A stretch of DNA of 64,000 bases from Aliivibrio sp. S3MY1 (GTDB lineage: Bacteria > Pseudomonadota > Gammaproteobacteria > Enterobacterales > Vibrionaceae), in assembly GCF_028765575.1 (NCBI RefSeq), contig NZ_JARACO010000003.1:1-64000 (forward strand), read 5' to 3'. The notes under the pieces are model-generated. The model did not search any database. It saw only the letters and a program-made list of their open reading frames with translations, and was not told where the DNA came from. A program made the translations under genes and the position numbers. Positions 39,322-49,137 of the stretch are shown here, in pieces; positions within the stretch are counted from its first letter, which is position 1, and every line of letters starts with the position of its first letter.

Positions 39322-42192
39322 TTATAAGTTACACACTTTTGTCCAGCTACCATCATTGCCCGGTGTTGCTGCAGTCCACCAATTTGCTTGATAGATAACG
39401 CTGTTATGAATCACTTTATCATTAGTATTTGCATGACTTGGATTACCAGCCCAATCTTTTTGTGGAAGATCTGGATAAGTGACTAGACCTGTGGCATCAC
39501 AACTGGCATCTGGCGTACTGCCATTATTACCACCAGAGTTTAAATCCGCTAGTGGTAGATCTGGTTGCTCAAACTTAAAGGCATAATCAACATTATTGAT
39601 TGTCACTGTGTAGTTTGCAGGGCCTGAAATCGGTAGATAATAAACCATATCTAATTCATATACCCCGCCAGCAGGTAATGCTTTCCATGCAGGAAGAGTA
39701 AAGGCTACTCGGTGCATGGTGCCATCAAAACCACCGATATTGTTTGCACGAGTATGACCAGAGGCGATTACTTGTAAACCACCACCTGATTGATCTTTTG
39801 CATTATCAGGTGCAGATACTGGGATATCGAATTGGAACTCTGTTCCTCCTGGAATATCTTGTCCTGTATTATTGGTAAAGTTGATTTTTGGATTAATTGG
39901 GTAGTTTTGGTCACCCACTTTAAATCCACCTACGCTTACCGCAATATCAACAGTTTCAGATGGGATTGCTCCAGTCGCGACGGTATTACCATATGGCGTT
40001 GCAGATTTAAATTTCTCATAAATTGCTTTAGTCATGGTATTACCCATGTGGTACTCACCATTGCCCGTCTGACAAGCTGCTTCTGTTGCATCAACAGACG
40101 TTCGGTTACCATTCGCATCTAGAACATAACAGTTGTAATCACCTGCCAGTTCCCAGAACATGATGCCACCAATTTCTTGGTCAATAACATAGTCAGCTTT
40201 GACATTAATAGAATCTTTATCTTCGGTAGATAAGAAGACTTTTTTCTCAGCATTCCATAACCATGGTGCTACAGCGACGCTATCGTAATGATGAGTATAA
40301 GTACCGACTAACTGATCGGCAGGATCATTCGCAGGATCTAAACCGTAGATACTTGCGTAAGAACCAAAGATACCTTCTTGAAGGTTTTTAGCATGCCACA
40401 TAGGGTTAGAACCTGCGCCCATTTCTTGGCCGTATGAGTTCTTATCGTGCCACATGTTATCGATACCTAATGCACCGTAACCACAATTGTTTTTCTCACC
40501 TTCGCCTGTTCCTGCATCACATTGAGCTTGATCTGGTAATGGAGCGCGACCCCATAGACCATTCTCACCACCAGTAACACCTTGCCAACCACGAGTATAA
40601 TAAGGAACACCAATATTGATACGGCCAGCAGGCATTGAACCACGGAAGTAATGATAAGCCCAGTCAGTATTTAGATAACCAATACCACCGTAAGCAGCTG
40701 TGCCATATACATTCCATTGAGCTAATTCTGAATCTTTACCTGTATCATACAAGGCCGCATTGTGACCTACGTGATCATTCCATGCACCGTGTAAGTCATA
40801 AGACATGATGTTTACATAATCTAAGTATTGAGTAACATCAAAGGTTTCCATACCACGTAGTAAATAACCTGAAGATGGCGCTGCGATAGTTAGCATATAA
40901 TACTGGCCATCTTGTGCAGAGATAACATCTAGTTTTTCACGAAGTGTTTTCATTAATACTTGATATGATGCCCATAAATATTGACGACGAGGTTCCATGA
41001 ATGCTTTATCGTCAGGGTTACCAGCACCGGCCATAGAAGTCGGGTATTCGTAATCAATATCTAAACCATCAAACTTGTATTTACGCATCATTTCAACAGC
41101 AGATGCGGCAAACTTTTCAATACCTGCGTGATTGATGCTACCATCGGCATTGGTTGTCATAGTATAGAAACCACCATCAGCAACACGATTACCATCTGCG
41201 CCAAAGTGACCGCCAGTTTCAGCCCAACCGCCAATAGAGATTAAGGTTTTAACTCCATGTTTTTCTTTTGCAGTAGCGAGAGCCCCAAAATGACCTTTAA
41301 AGCCGAGTGTTGGATCAATCTCAACACCAGTCCATTCTTTGCCTGTTGCCGCGTTATTTGGATCGGTAACATCACCCACATTAACTTTGCCATCAGAGCC
41401 AATACTTACAAATGCATAGTTGATGTGGGTTAGTTGCCCCCAAGGAATGTCTTTTACGAGATAGCTATTTTGTTCATCGCCACCATCTCTCCAACTGGTA
41501 AAATAACCAATAACACGGCGAGGGTGATCTGCTCCCATTAACTCACGACCTTCTTTATCATAAGTTGTACAGTAGGGGACAGTAACACCTTCAGTTTGAT
41601 ATAAACCATCAGGACGACAGTTATCAGCAACAGGAAGTGAGCTAGTGACAGTCAATGTCAATGCGGTTGAATTAGTTGAAGCTCCTAAGTTATCTGTTGC
41701 CTTTGCATAAACAGAGAGAGAACCTGCGGCCGTTGTTTCATATTGTAAAGTATAAGGTGCGGTAGCGGTTGTTCCGACAAGAGCGTTGTTAATATAGAAA
41801 TCAACGTTGTCTATATTGCCATCAGAGTCTGTCGCGTTAGCGGTTAATGTAACAACATCACCTGTTGTTATTTTATCTGTTGAGCTAGGAGACGTTAAAT
41901 CAACGGTTGGAGCGACATTAGCGGCTTCATCAGAACAAACGCCTAAATCTTGCCATGCGCCCCATTCGCCAGCAGTCACAGGGTCGTTATTTTGGGTCCA
42001 ATACTTTGCTTTATAGGCATTACTGCCTTGTTTTACTTCTTCTCCACCGTTATAAACTTTGCCAGCATCCCATGTTTCAAGAGGAGTACAATCTACCGCT
42101 GCTTGAGAATTAAATGCCATTAAACAAGAAAGGGTAAGTGTAGAGAGGGTAAATTTATAATTATGTTTTCTTTTTAACTTTGAATGTTCCAT
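39322..42192 (-). CDS. Secreted GH18 chitinase
   Basis: This 956-residue extracellular chitinase has a signal peptide ending FNSQAA (about 32), an N-terminal CBM5/12 chitin-binding module (about 34-87, with YNGGEEV and KYWTQNNDP), and a bacterial Ig-like domain (about 94-185). The GH18 catalytic domain (from about 225) has SIGGW and the catalytic [10 protein letters not shown] at 375-384, with proton donor Glu382. A ChitinaseA-type C-terminal domain follows, then a second CBM5/12 at about 905-956 ([12 protein letters not shown]). Export is probably through type II secretion. A hairpin lies 27-50 bp, and a large dyad about 115-155 bp, upstream of the start. It is flanked by c-di-GMP genes. Confidence 0.95.
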   Translation of the reverse strand: MEHSKLKRKHNYKFTLSTLTLSCLMAFNSQAAVDCTPLETWDAGKVYNGGEEVKQGSNAYKAKYWTQNNDPVTAGEWGAWQDLGVCSDEAANVAPTVDLTSPSSTDKITTGDVVTLTANATDSDGNIDNVDFYINNALVGTTATAPYTLQYETTAAGSLSVYAKATDNLGASTNSTALTLTVTSSLPVADNCRPDGLYQTEGVTVPYCTTYDKEGRELMGADHPRRVIGYFTSWRDGGDEQNSYLVKDIPWGQLTHINYAFVSIGSDGKVNVGDVTDPNNAATGKEWTGVEIDPTLGFKGHFGALATAKEKHGVKTLISIGGWAETGGHFGADGNRVADGGFYTMTTNADGSINHAGIEKFAASAVEMMRKYKFDGLDIDYEYPTSMAGAGNPDDKAFMEPRRQYLWASYQVLMKTLREKLDVISAQDGQYYMLTIAAPSSGYLLRGMETFDVTQYLDYVNIMSYDLHGAWNDHVGHNAALYDTGKDSELAQWNVYGTAAYGGIGYLNTDWAYHYFRGSMPAGRINIGVPYYTRGWQGVTGGENGLWGRAPLPDQAQCDAGTGEGEKNNCGYGALGIDNMWHDKNSYGQEMGAGSNPMWHAKNLQEGIFGSYASIYGLDPANDPADQLVGTYTHHYDSVAVAPWLWNAEKKVFLSTEDKDSINVKADYVIDQEIGGIMFWELAGDYNCYVLDANGNRTSVDATEAACQTGNGEYHMGNTMTKAIYEKFKSATPYGNTVATGAIPSETVDIAVSVGGFKVGDQNYPINPKINFTNNTGQDIPGGTEFQFDIPVSAPDNAKDQSGGGLQVIASGHTRANNIGGFDGTMHRVAFTLPAWKALPAGGVYELDMVYYLPISGPANYTVTINNVDYAFKFEQPDLPLADLNSGGNNGSTPDASCDATGLVTYPDLPQKDWAGNPSHANTNDKVIHNSVIYQANWWTAATPGNDGSWTKVCNL

Positions 42193-42308
42193 TTCATATC
42201 CTTAAAGGTAATTCAAAACATCAATCTACTTTTTAATTGATGTAAAATTAGATTAGGATAGAAATAAGAATATGCGAGATTGGGTTTATAAATTAAAGAG
42301 TCACTCGC

Positions 42309-42345
42309 AATAAATGTAATTCTAGTAAGATCGATTACATTTATT
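42309..42345. promoter_or_regulatory. 12-bp inverted repeat upstream of the chitinase
   Basis: AATAAATGTAAT-N13-ATTACATTTATT is a perfect 12-bp dyad, centred about 135 bp before the chitinase ATG. A second, smaller dyad CATCAAT-N10-ATTGATG (42219-42242) lies in the probable leader. The large dyad suggests a dimeric regulator's operator. No family is recognised. The rest of 42193-42444 is AT-rich with nothing else seen. Confidence 0.45.
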
Positions 42346-42444
42346 TTTGTAGCAATGTTGTAAATATAGAATAGATAACAGTAAAGTGACAGCTTAATAA
42401 GGTTAGGTGACAATGAGTTATTTGATTATAAAGCTTTAGATAGC

Positions 42445-42472
42445 AAAACGCCGCTAATAAAAGCGGCGTTTT
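42445..42472 (-). terminator. Terminator of ffs
   Basis: AAAACGCCGCT-aataaa-AGCGGCGTTTT forms a perfect 11-bp stem 6 bases after the SRP RNA. Confidence 0.88.
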
Positions 42473-42478
42473 AACATA

Positions 42479-42586
42479 GGTGGAAGCCCCAGCCACATCC
42501 CGGCACACACGTCACTCGCTGCGGCTGCTTCCTTCCGGATCTGACCGAGTTCACGAGTTAGTGTTGCGAGAGGACCAGGGCCTCCA
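42479..42586 (-). ncRNA. ffs: 4.5S signal recognition particle RNA
   Basis: The minus strand matches bacterial 4.5S RNA. It starts GGAGGCCCTGG, contains the conserved Ffh-binding helix GGTCAGATCCGGAAGGAAGCAGCC with GGAA tetraloop (its core is at 42524-42547), then GTGTGCCGGGATGT, and closes with GGGGCTTCC pairing the 5' end. About 108 nt. With Ffh it targets nascent membrane proteins. Confidence 0.97.
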
Positions 42587-42616
42587 TAGATTCTGTTGTT
42601 CCTTAGAACGAGAGAT

Positions 42617-42645
42617 ATTATTGTACATGCGTATTAATAATGCAA
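42617..42645 (-). promoter_or_regulatory. Probable promoter of ffs
   Basis: On the minus strand TTGCAT and AATAAT are separated by 17 bases, placing the start about 25 bp before mature 4.5S RNA. Such a short 5' extension would need processing. Confidence 0.5.
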
Positions 42646-42949
42646 GAAGAAATCATAAAAAAGAAGTTAAGTGATTAATAAGTAAACTAGAATGATTGAA
42701 AGTGTGGTGTTATCAGTCAAATGAGTATCTTAAAGTTGATATAGATATACCAAATACCACAACAACGACTCACGGCTATCATCAAAAATAAGCTAATGGA
42801 AAGCGTATCTTTCTTGTGTCACATAAATGACGTCAATAATAAAGTAATGAAAATCAATGTATTCATAATAACTATTAGAGCATGATCACTAATATTTATT
42901 ATTTATTTGATAGAATAAATAATAAAAGTTGGCTGAATTGAATAGTAGT

Positions 42950-44842
42950 ATGATTTACAAACAGATTAAATATTTCCTGATCACTATCTTCCTGATAGGG
43001 ATCACGCCTGTCTTTTATTTTTTAGGAGCATATCAATCAGAATTGGACTCTATTCAATTTCAAAGGCAGAATGCGGCTAAGCATCAGATTAACTATAGTC
43101 AAAAAGAGGTTTACTCTATAGCTTCACAGTTGGGCACGTCATTAAAATTATTATCAGACAATCGAGTATTACTGCAATTTATTCAAAAACCATCACTGAA
43201 AAATAGAGAATTACTCGAATCTCTGTGGGCGCTTACCGTAACTAATTATTCTTACATTTCTCAAGTGCGTTTTATTGGGGTGGATGGCAAAGAAATCTCT
43301 CGTATTAATGAAGATAATAATAAGGCCACAGTAACCCCAAGTAACGAACTTCAAGATAAATCTAATCGAGACTATTTTATTTATGCACAAACACTTAAAG
43401 CGAATACGCTAGGTTTTTTTGGTATCGATCTAGAAATTGAACATGGAAAGATAGTGATTCCTCCAAAACCGTCATTACGCATATTTACACCGATTGAAAT
43501 AGATAATGAGCGTAAAGGTTATCTCTTTTTTAATTTAGATATATATGAAATTGTAGCTAGAGTAGAAGCCTCATTAGAGGCTGGCTACCAATTAGAATTT
43601 ATTAATGAAGAAGGGTATTACCTTGCCTCTCAAGATAAATACAAAACGCTAGGACACCTGATTTCTGAGCGAGATAGCTATAATGTTCTCATTGAGACAC
43701 CTGAGTTATGGCGGAAAATGAAAACTCAAAATGTGGGAGAGTTTTATGATAATCAATTCTTTTATTCATTTTCAAAAATAAAGCTAGACGGTGATGTTGG
43801 CAGTAGTTCGCTATACTTAATATTAACCAGTGATAATAGTTTAGAAATAACAAACTTAGATCATAAGCTGACGTTTATTATTTATGAATCCATTATGGCA
43901 ATGATTTTCATTATTACTATTTCTATCGTCATTGCTCGATATATTGCTAAACATAGAACGACGAGTCTTGAAAGTCAGTTAGCATTAGCCGCATTGAATG
44001 GTATGTCAGCGATAGTTATTACCGATAAAAATAATCGCATTATTAAAGTAAATGAAGAGTTTACGCGCTTAAGTGGGTGGAGAGAGGAAGACGTTATCGG
44101 AAGAACGCCTTCTATGTTCCAATCAGGGAAGCATAATAAAGATTTTTACTCAGTAATGTGGCAAACGATTCAGTCTGAAGGGTTATGGGAAGGTGAGATT
44201 ATCAATAAGCGAAAAGATGGTAATCTATTAACAAAGATATTACGTATTCAAGCAATTTGTAATCATGATAGTAAAAAAGAATATTTCATCGCCTCATTTT
44301 TTGATATTACAGAGAGAAAAGAGCTAGAAAATCGTCTGCGAGAGTTGAGTGAAAAAGATTCGTTAACCCAGTGTTGGAATCGACGTAGGTTTGAATGTGA
44401 ACTTTCAAATATTATAGCGAATGATTCATTTCCTAAAGAAATAGAGTCGTCATGTTTAGCGATTATCGATATTGATTATTTTAAGAGAATTAATGATAAA
44501 TATGGTCATGATATTGGTGATAAAGTGATTACTGAGGTTGGTAGGATTTTAGGAGAAGAAAGTCGTCACAATGATTTTGTCGCGCGTATTGGTGGGGAAG
44601 AGTTTGCGATCATCTTACCTAACACTCAATTACAAGAAGCTGAAATTATATTAAATAGATTGAGAATCGCTGTTAACTTATATATTGATATTAAAGTGAC
44701 GATTAGTGGTGGTATAACCGATATCTGCAACAGCAGAGAAGCCAGTTATAAACGTGCCGATCTTGCGTTATACGAATCAAAAACGGCAGGGCGAGATCAA
44801 ATCTCTTGTTTTAGTTCAGATGAAATGGCACAAATAGCCTAA
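42950..44842 (+). CDS. Membrane PAS-GGDEF diguanylate cyclase
   Basis: This 630-residue protein has a first helix (about 7-26), a large periplasmic sensor (about 30-305, Cache-like, with RFIGVDGKEISRIN and YLFFNLDIYEIV), and a second helix (about 308-330). A PAS domain (about 345-465, ending FFDITERKELE) and a GGDEF domain with active motif GGEEF at about 548 follow. The RxxD inhibitory site (RHND) sits five residues before it, so product inhibition is likely. The upstream in-frame TTG at 42929 is less likely than ATG 42950. The expected activity is synthesis of c-di-GMP in response to a periplasmic signal. Confidence 0.9.
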   Translation: MIYKQIKYFLITIFLIGITPVFYFLGAYQSELDSIQFQRQNAAKHQINYSQKEVYSIASQLGTSLKLLSDNRVLLQFIQKPSLKNRELLESLWALTVTNYSYISQVRFIGVDGKEISRINEDNNKATVTPSNELQDKSNRDYFIYAQTLKANTLGFFGIDLEIEHGKIVIPPKPSLRIFTPIEIDNERKGYLFFNLDIYEIVARVEASLEAGYQLEFINEEGYYLASQDKYKTLGHLISERDSYNVLIETPELWRKMKTQNVGEFYDNQFFYSFSKIKLDGDVGSSSLYLILTSDNSLEITNLDHKLTFIIYESIMAMIFIITISIVIARYIAKHRTTSLESQLALAALNGMSAIVITDKNNRIIKVNEEFTRLSGWREEDVIGRTPSMFQSGKHNKDFYSVMWQTIQSEGLWEGEIINKRKDGNLLTKILRIQAICNHDSKKEYFIASFFDITERKELENRLRELSEKDSLTQCWNRRRFECELSNIIANDSFPKEIESSCLAIIDIDYFKRINDKYGHDIGDKVITEVGRILGEESRHNDFVARIGGEEFAIILPNTQLQEAEIILNRLRIAVNLYIDIKVTISGGITDICNSREASYKRADLALYESKTAGRDQISCFSSDEMAQIA

Positions 44843-44896
44843 CCATGTTTAATTGTCTATAGATATCGTTAGTTTTACATCTTGAGAATATGGACG

Positions 44897-45100
44897 TTAT
44901 TTATTCTTATAATCATTAAGTACAATTTCTAACGCTTTAATTACCGTTTCTTTTTCTACTTCGTTATTTTCTAGTAGATAAATTAAATCGACAGCAAGTT
45001 TAATTTCATCCGGAGCGTTATCTAAAGGACTAGGATTGGCATTTTGCTCTATTTCAATGCTGGTTTCTATTTCTTGCTTATCTGCGTTATTGTTAGTCAT
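44897..45100 (-). CDS. rsmS: RsmS/YbaM family small regulator (DUF2496)
   Basis: This 67-residue acidic protein has an extended N-terminal tail followed by the family core LDNAPDEIKLAVDLIYLLENNEV, which matches E. coli YbaM. RsmS in Pectobacterium is a pleiotropic regulator of secondary metabolism and virulence; its mechanism is unknown. The start overlaps the end of priC by 8 bp, and the ybaM-priC pairing is also found in enterobacteria. Confidence 0.8.
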   Translation of the reverse strand: MTNNNADKQEIETSIEIEQNANPSPLDNAPDEIKLAVDLIYLLENNEVEKETVIKALEIVLNDYKNK

Positions 45101-45644
45101 GTTGTTCTCGGTATGTGATTTGTTGTTCTAACCGTTTCATCGCTTCTTGGCAGCGCTGTAGGCGTTTTTCTGTTGTTAGCAGGGTTCTTTGTAATTCTTG
45201 TTGTTGTGAGAAAGAGTGGCAGTTATTTACTGCGTTTTCTTGTTCTCGCACCATTTGATTTAATCGACGATCCCATTCTTGATGCTGAGCTAAATCTTGG
45301 TACATATCACTAATTGGTTTTTTATAGCTGCCTTTAGGTCGCGGTTCATTAGAACGAATACGTTGAGTTGCAACTTCACGTTGAATGGCTTCGATTTGAG
45401 CCACTAACATTTTTGTTAGATATTCTGCACGCTGAGCGGTGAGGATATTGGCCTTTTCTTCACGTTGAATAGAGGCCAGTGTTGATTTAGTTTCGTTAAT
45501 ACAAGGAATAAGGTATCGGCTTCGACAGCCAAAGAGCCTCTCATCAAATAAGGGTAAGCGCTGTTCACCACGGCGACGATCGATCTCTGCTGCTGTTTTA
45601 CTTAACTGTTCAAGCATAATTTCAATGGAACTGAAGTTTGTCAT
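45093..45644 (-). CDS. priC: Primosomal replication protein PriC
   Basis: PriC helps reload the replicative helicase at stalled forks by binding SSB and DnaB. The 183-residue, strongly basic and helical protein has the family segments LFDERLFGCRSRYLIPCINET and RRLNQMVREQE, with long coiled helices. rsmS overlaps its 3' end, and a TSUP transporter gene lies 14 bp upstream on the same strand. Confidence 0.85.
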   Translation of the reverse strand: MTNFSSIEIMLEQLSKTAAEIDRRRGEQRLPLFDERLFGCRSRYLIPCINETKSTLASIQREEKANILTAQRAEYLTKMLVAQIEAIQREVATQRIRSNEPRPKGSYKKPISDMYQDLAQHQEWDRRLNQMVREQENAVNNCHSFSQQQELQRTLLTTEKRLQRCQEAMKRLEQQITYREQHD

Positions 45645-45658
45645 ATTACTCTCTTAAT

Positions 45659-46429
45659 CTAGAACCATGCATTTAGCGCGAGTTTAGCCGCTAAAATACA
45701 GACAACAGTTACAAACACTGGGCGAATAAATTTAGAACCAAATCGGATAGCAGAATGTGCGCCAATAAAAGCACCAACCATTAAACATACCCCCATGGTT
45801 AACCCCAGAGCCCAGTTAATATGACCAAGAATGGCAAAGGTAATTAGTGAGGTAAAATTACTGGTGAAGTTCATCGCTTTTGCTAAGCCTGAAGCCAATA
45901 ATATATTAAGGCGGTACATTGCCATGCTACTTACTGTCCAAAATGCGCCCGTACCAGGGCCTGCAACACCATCATAAAATCCAAGAGTTAACCCCTGAAT
46001 AATTTGCTGTTTTTTTAGTTTAGGCGTTTCTTCTGGCAGATGGTTTTGTTCAGAGGTTACACTTTTTGGCCAAATGGTATATAGAGCAGCTCCCAGGATA
46101 ATAAGAGGTAGCCCTTTTTCTAACCATTCGGTAGCAATGTAGTTAACTAATAACGTTCCGAAAGTTGCCCCAATGAGCGTTGATATAAAAGAGGCTTTCC
46201 AAAAACTAGGGTCAAATAACTTCTTTTTAAAATAGGTAAGTGCCGCCGTTGATGAGGCGAATGTTGCCGCTAATTTATTTGTCCCTAGAGCAATATGGGG
46301 TGGCAGTCCAATAGACAATAACGCGGGTACGGTTAGCATTCCGCCGCCGCCAGCAACAGCATCAATAAATCCAGCAATAAAAGCAACCAACCCTAAAACG
46401 ATTAAGGTACTTGGTTCAAGAAATTCCAT
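45659..46429 (-). CDS. TSUP (TauE/SafE) family transporter, YfcA-like
   Basis: This 256-residue inner-membrane protein has about eight helices. The duplicated family motif appears as FIDAVAGGGGMLTVPALL near the N-terminus and GFYDGVAGPGTGAFWTV in the middle. TSUP proteins move sulfur-containing or other small organic anions; the substrate here is unknown. It is upstream of priC by 14 bp, so they are probably co-transcribed. Confidence 0.88.
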   Translation of the reverse strand: MEFLEPSTLIVLGLVAFIAGFIDAVAGGGGMLTVPALLSIGLPPHIALGTNKLAATFASSTAALTYFKKKLFDPSFWKASFISTLIGATFGTLLVNYIATEWLEKGLPLIILGAALYTIWPKSVTSEQNHLPEETPKLKKQQIIQGLTLGFYDGVAGPGTGAFWTVSSMAMYRLNILLASGLAKAMNFTSNFTSLITFAILGHINWALGLTMGVCLMVGAFIGAHSAIRFGSKFIRPVFVTVVCILAAKLALNAWF

Positions 46430-46533
46430 ATAGGCTCTTAGTTATTATTAGTATCGGTAGAATCGCACTCTGAATGTGCGACAGTTAGTAGAAACAACGT
46501 ATAAATATAATGCTTTTTAGCAAATAAGAACGT

Positions 46534-48618
46534 TTACTCTATCACTCTCTTGAAAGGAGGTAATGCATCTAAAAGCGCTTTGCCATAACGTTTAGTTATA
46601 ACGCGGCGATCAAACAGCACAACTCTACCAGAATCTTCCTCTTTACGCAGTAAGCGTCCAACAGATTGGATCAATTTTTTACTCGCTTCTGGAACGCTGA
46701 TCTGCATAAATGGATTCCCCCCACGGCTTTCAATATATTCAGAATGCGCTTCTTCTACCGGAGAGGTCGGAACACCAAATGGGATCTTAGTGATAATTAA
46801 ATTGGTTAACAGATTTCCGGGCAAATCCAAGCCTTCTGAAAAGCTACCTGTACCAAATAAGATACTGATTTTATTGGCCTCACAAAGCTTCTTATGCTTT
46901 TTTAGGATCTCTTGACGAGACTCTTGCCCTTGAATTAATAAACTCCAACCGTGTTTCTTGGCTATTTTTTCAATGCCTTCTGCCACCTTGTTCATTTGCC
47001 AATAAGAAGAGAACAAAACCAGACTTGAGGTTTGATCAGCAAGATAAAAAGGCAACTCTTCAATTAACAGATCTGTAAAGCCGGGCGCTGATGGCTCCAT
47101 TGGTAGTTTTGGAATAACCAATTGTGCATTTTCTTGATAATTAAACGGAGAAGCCAAAGAGAGAAAACGAACGCCATCTTCCGGTTTCTCTGAAATACCC
47201 GCTTGTCTACAAAAGAATGAGTAACTATTTAGGGCACGCATAGTCGCTGAAACAATAACCGCACCTGCCGCACGACTCCAAAGGTTTTGATCTAACTGCC
47301 AGCCTACTTCTAGTGGAGAGACATTAATGACAACGTCACTTTCTCTGTCTTTGCTTTTTTCTAACCAACGAGCGAGAGGTGCTCCTTTATCACTGTTTGG
47401 TTTTGCCATTAAGAACCAGACTTGCGCTAAGTTTTCTAATCGTTGCAGATAGAAGCCGGTTTCAGTTAATACAGGTTCCGCCATTCTTGGGGCGAGTTCG
47501 CCATCCTTCATGCGTTCAGAAATTAAATCACTGATTTTAGCTAAGGCTTGATTAGCTTTAGTTGAGAGATCTTTCAAATCTTTAGCTTGATCGGCAAGCC
47601 AAGTTGGGATTTCACCATGCTCAAAACGGTAAATGCCATCGTCATTAAATAACGTTGGGTCAAATTGCTTACTTAGTTGATTTAAAGAGGGAATAAGCTC
47701 TTGTAGATTTTCGTGCAATGTATTTTGAAAGCGATTCACTCGTTTCTGATCGGCAAGATTACAGAATTTACTGACCGATTTGTTTAAAGACTCTAACCAA
47801 GAAGCGGTTCCTTTCAAATTTGCGGCAGCAGAAGAGTGCTCACGTGCCACATTAGGCAAGTGATGTGCTTCATCGAATATATAGATGGTTTGCTCAGGCT
47901 CAGAGAGAACCACGCCACCGCCCAAATCAATATCAGCCATAACAAGACTGTGATTTGCGATGACCACATCGGCTTTATCTAGATGTTCACGCGCTTTTTG
48001 GAATGGGCAGTCACGGTGCATTGGTAATCCGTTATGACAGCTGTATTTATCTGAGACAATAGTTTGCCATATAGAAGATGGAATGGTTGTGGGCCAGCTA
48101 TCGCTATCTCCATCCCATTTTCCTTCAGAAAGCGCGTTATGCATTCTTCTCAAAAGATCTAAATCTTTCTTTTTAGGTTTTTCAGTAAACAAAGCGGCTT
48201 GTTTATCTTCTTCGTGATTGGTTTCTACCAATAGCGCCAGTTTATGGCTACAGCAATAACGCTGCCTTCCTTTTGCAATAATAAAAGAGAAGGGAAGCGG
48301 TGAGATCCGACGATAAAAAGGCAAGTCTTTATGACCCAGTTGCTCTTGCAGCGCGACGGTTGCCGTAGAAATAACCACTTTCTTATTATTCAGTTTGGCA
48401 AAAGGAATAACACTCAGTAGATAAGCTAAGGATTTGCCAATCCCAGTACCTGCTTCTGCCACAATCATGCGATGCGTATCACTGTATTCACCCGCAAGTG
48501 ATTTAGCGATTTCTGCTACTAAATAGTTCTGTGCACGGCGAGGTATAAAGCCTGGCAATTGATCTTGTAGTGTTTTATAGCTTTCGCGAATGCAATCAGT
48601 AACCGCTTTGTTCAGCAT
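46534..48618 (-). CDS. dinG: ATP-dependent DNA helicase DinG
   Basis: DinG is an XPD-like iron-sulfur 5'-3' helicase that resolves R-loops and other structures. The 694 residues (716 in E. coli) show Walker A EAGTGIGKS (about 55), cluster cysteines in RYCCSH and KYSCHNGLPMHRDCPF, DEAH in IFDEAHHLPN, and GSFSEGLDLPG and QSVGRLLR near the C-terminus. ATG 48618 is preferred to an in-frame start at 48648, since it follows GAGCTC and gives the family N-terminus. In E. coli dinG is LexA-controlled, but no canonical LexA box is visible upstream here. Confidence 0.93.
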   Translation of the reverse strand: MLNKAVTDCIRESYKTLQDQLPGFIPRRAQNYLVAEIAKSLAGEYSDTHRMIVAEAGTGIGKSLAYLLSVIPFAKLNNKKVVISTATVALQEQLGHKDLPFYRRISPLPFSFIIAKGRQRYCCSHKLALLVETNHEEDKQAALFTEKPKKKDLDLLRRMHNALSEGKWDGDSDSWPTTIPSSIWQTIVSDKYSCHNGLPMHRDCPFQKAREHLDKADVVIANHSLVMADIDLGGGVVLSEPEQTIYIFDEAHHLPNVAREHSSAAANLKGTASWLESLNKSVSKFCNLADQKRVNRFQNTLHENLQELIPSLNQLSKQFDPTLFNDDGIYRFEHGEIPTWLADQAKDLKDLSTKANQALAKISDLISERMKDGELAPRMAEPVLTETGFYLQRLENLAQVWFLMAKPNSDKGAPLARWLEKSKDRESDVVINVSPLEVGWQLDQNLWSRAAGAVIVSATMRALNSYSFFCRQAGISEKPEDGVRFLSLASPFNYQENAQLVIPKLPMEPSAPGFTDLLIEELPFYLADQTSSLVLFSSYWQMNKVAEGIEKIAKKHGWSLLIQGQESRQEILKKHKKLCEANKISILFGTGSFSEGLDLPGNLLTNLIITKIPFGVPTSPVEEAHSEYIESRGGNPFMQISVPEASKKLIQSVGRLLRKEEDSGRVVLFDRRVITKRYGKALLDALPPFKRVIE

Positions 48619-48707
48619 GATGAGCTCTATTGAAGATGAAAAAACCATTGTAGCACGTGCTGTGGAGTGTGATCTCCTGCAAAGAATAGATTCTTATGTA
48701 TTTGAAG

Positions 48708-48723
48708 TGTGACACAGATCACA
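48708..48723. promoter_or_regulatory. Perfect CRP-binding site
   Basis: TGTGACACAGATCACA matches TGTGA-N6-TCACA exactly. It lies 90 bp before the dinG start and about 265 bp before the porin -35, in the divergent 519-bp gap 48619-49137. The target promoter is unclear: the distance is long for direct activation of the porin promoter at 48987. Confidence 0.6.
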
Positions 48724-48986
48724 ATATAGAGGTGATGAATATAAAAAATCTAAATGTTAATTTTTAGATTGCGTTAAATTCATATAATTGCATTTTTATT
48801 AGATTATTATTCTTGTTTATTACAGATATTTTATTTTTATTGGTGAATTATCCTTTTTTTATACTGTATATATATTTACATTGGATTTCATTTTTATGTG
48901 TGTAATGAGTCGAATAAATCACATTGTGTCTGTAAGTTGTTGTATTTGTTGTTTTTATGTTTTTTTATAACTGGTATTTGTAGGCG

Positions 48987-49137
48987 TTGACATGAGTGTC
49001 AGGATTTTGCAAAGTAGTCAACGAGTTCAGAAGTGCTGATTAATCACACTGTTAGATGTGATGTTCGGTACAGAATAAAAATACAAGGAACCGGAAATCG
49101 GATTTCCAAATCTTTTAAGAAAAGGCAGTGGATTATT
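48987..49137 (+). promoter_or_regulatory. Promoter and conserved leader of the first porin
   Basis: TTGACA (48987-48992), 17 bases, CAAAGT (49010-49015), then a leader of about 115 nt. Its last 50 bases contain GGAACCGGAAATCGGATTTCC and AAGAAAAGGCAGTGGA, nearly identical to the leader at 51305-51355. GGAAATC-g-GATTTCC can fold as a hairpin. AAAGGCAGTGGA next to the ATG supplies the ribosome site. Confidence 0.7.

Noticed and set aside
42480-42674. Plus-strand open frame of 64 codons
   Set aside because: It lies over the 4.5S RNA gene and its promoter; the coding potential is an accident of the RNA sequence.
42820-42845. TGTGTCACATAAATGACG as a CRP site before the PAS-GGDEF gene
   Set aside because: The half-sites do not fit TGTGA-N6-TCACA at the right spacing.
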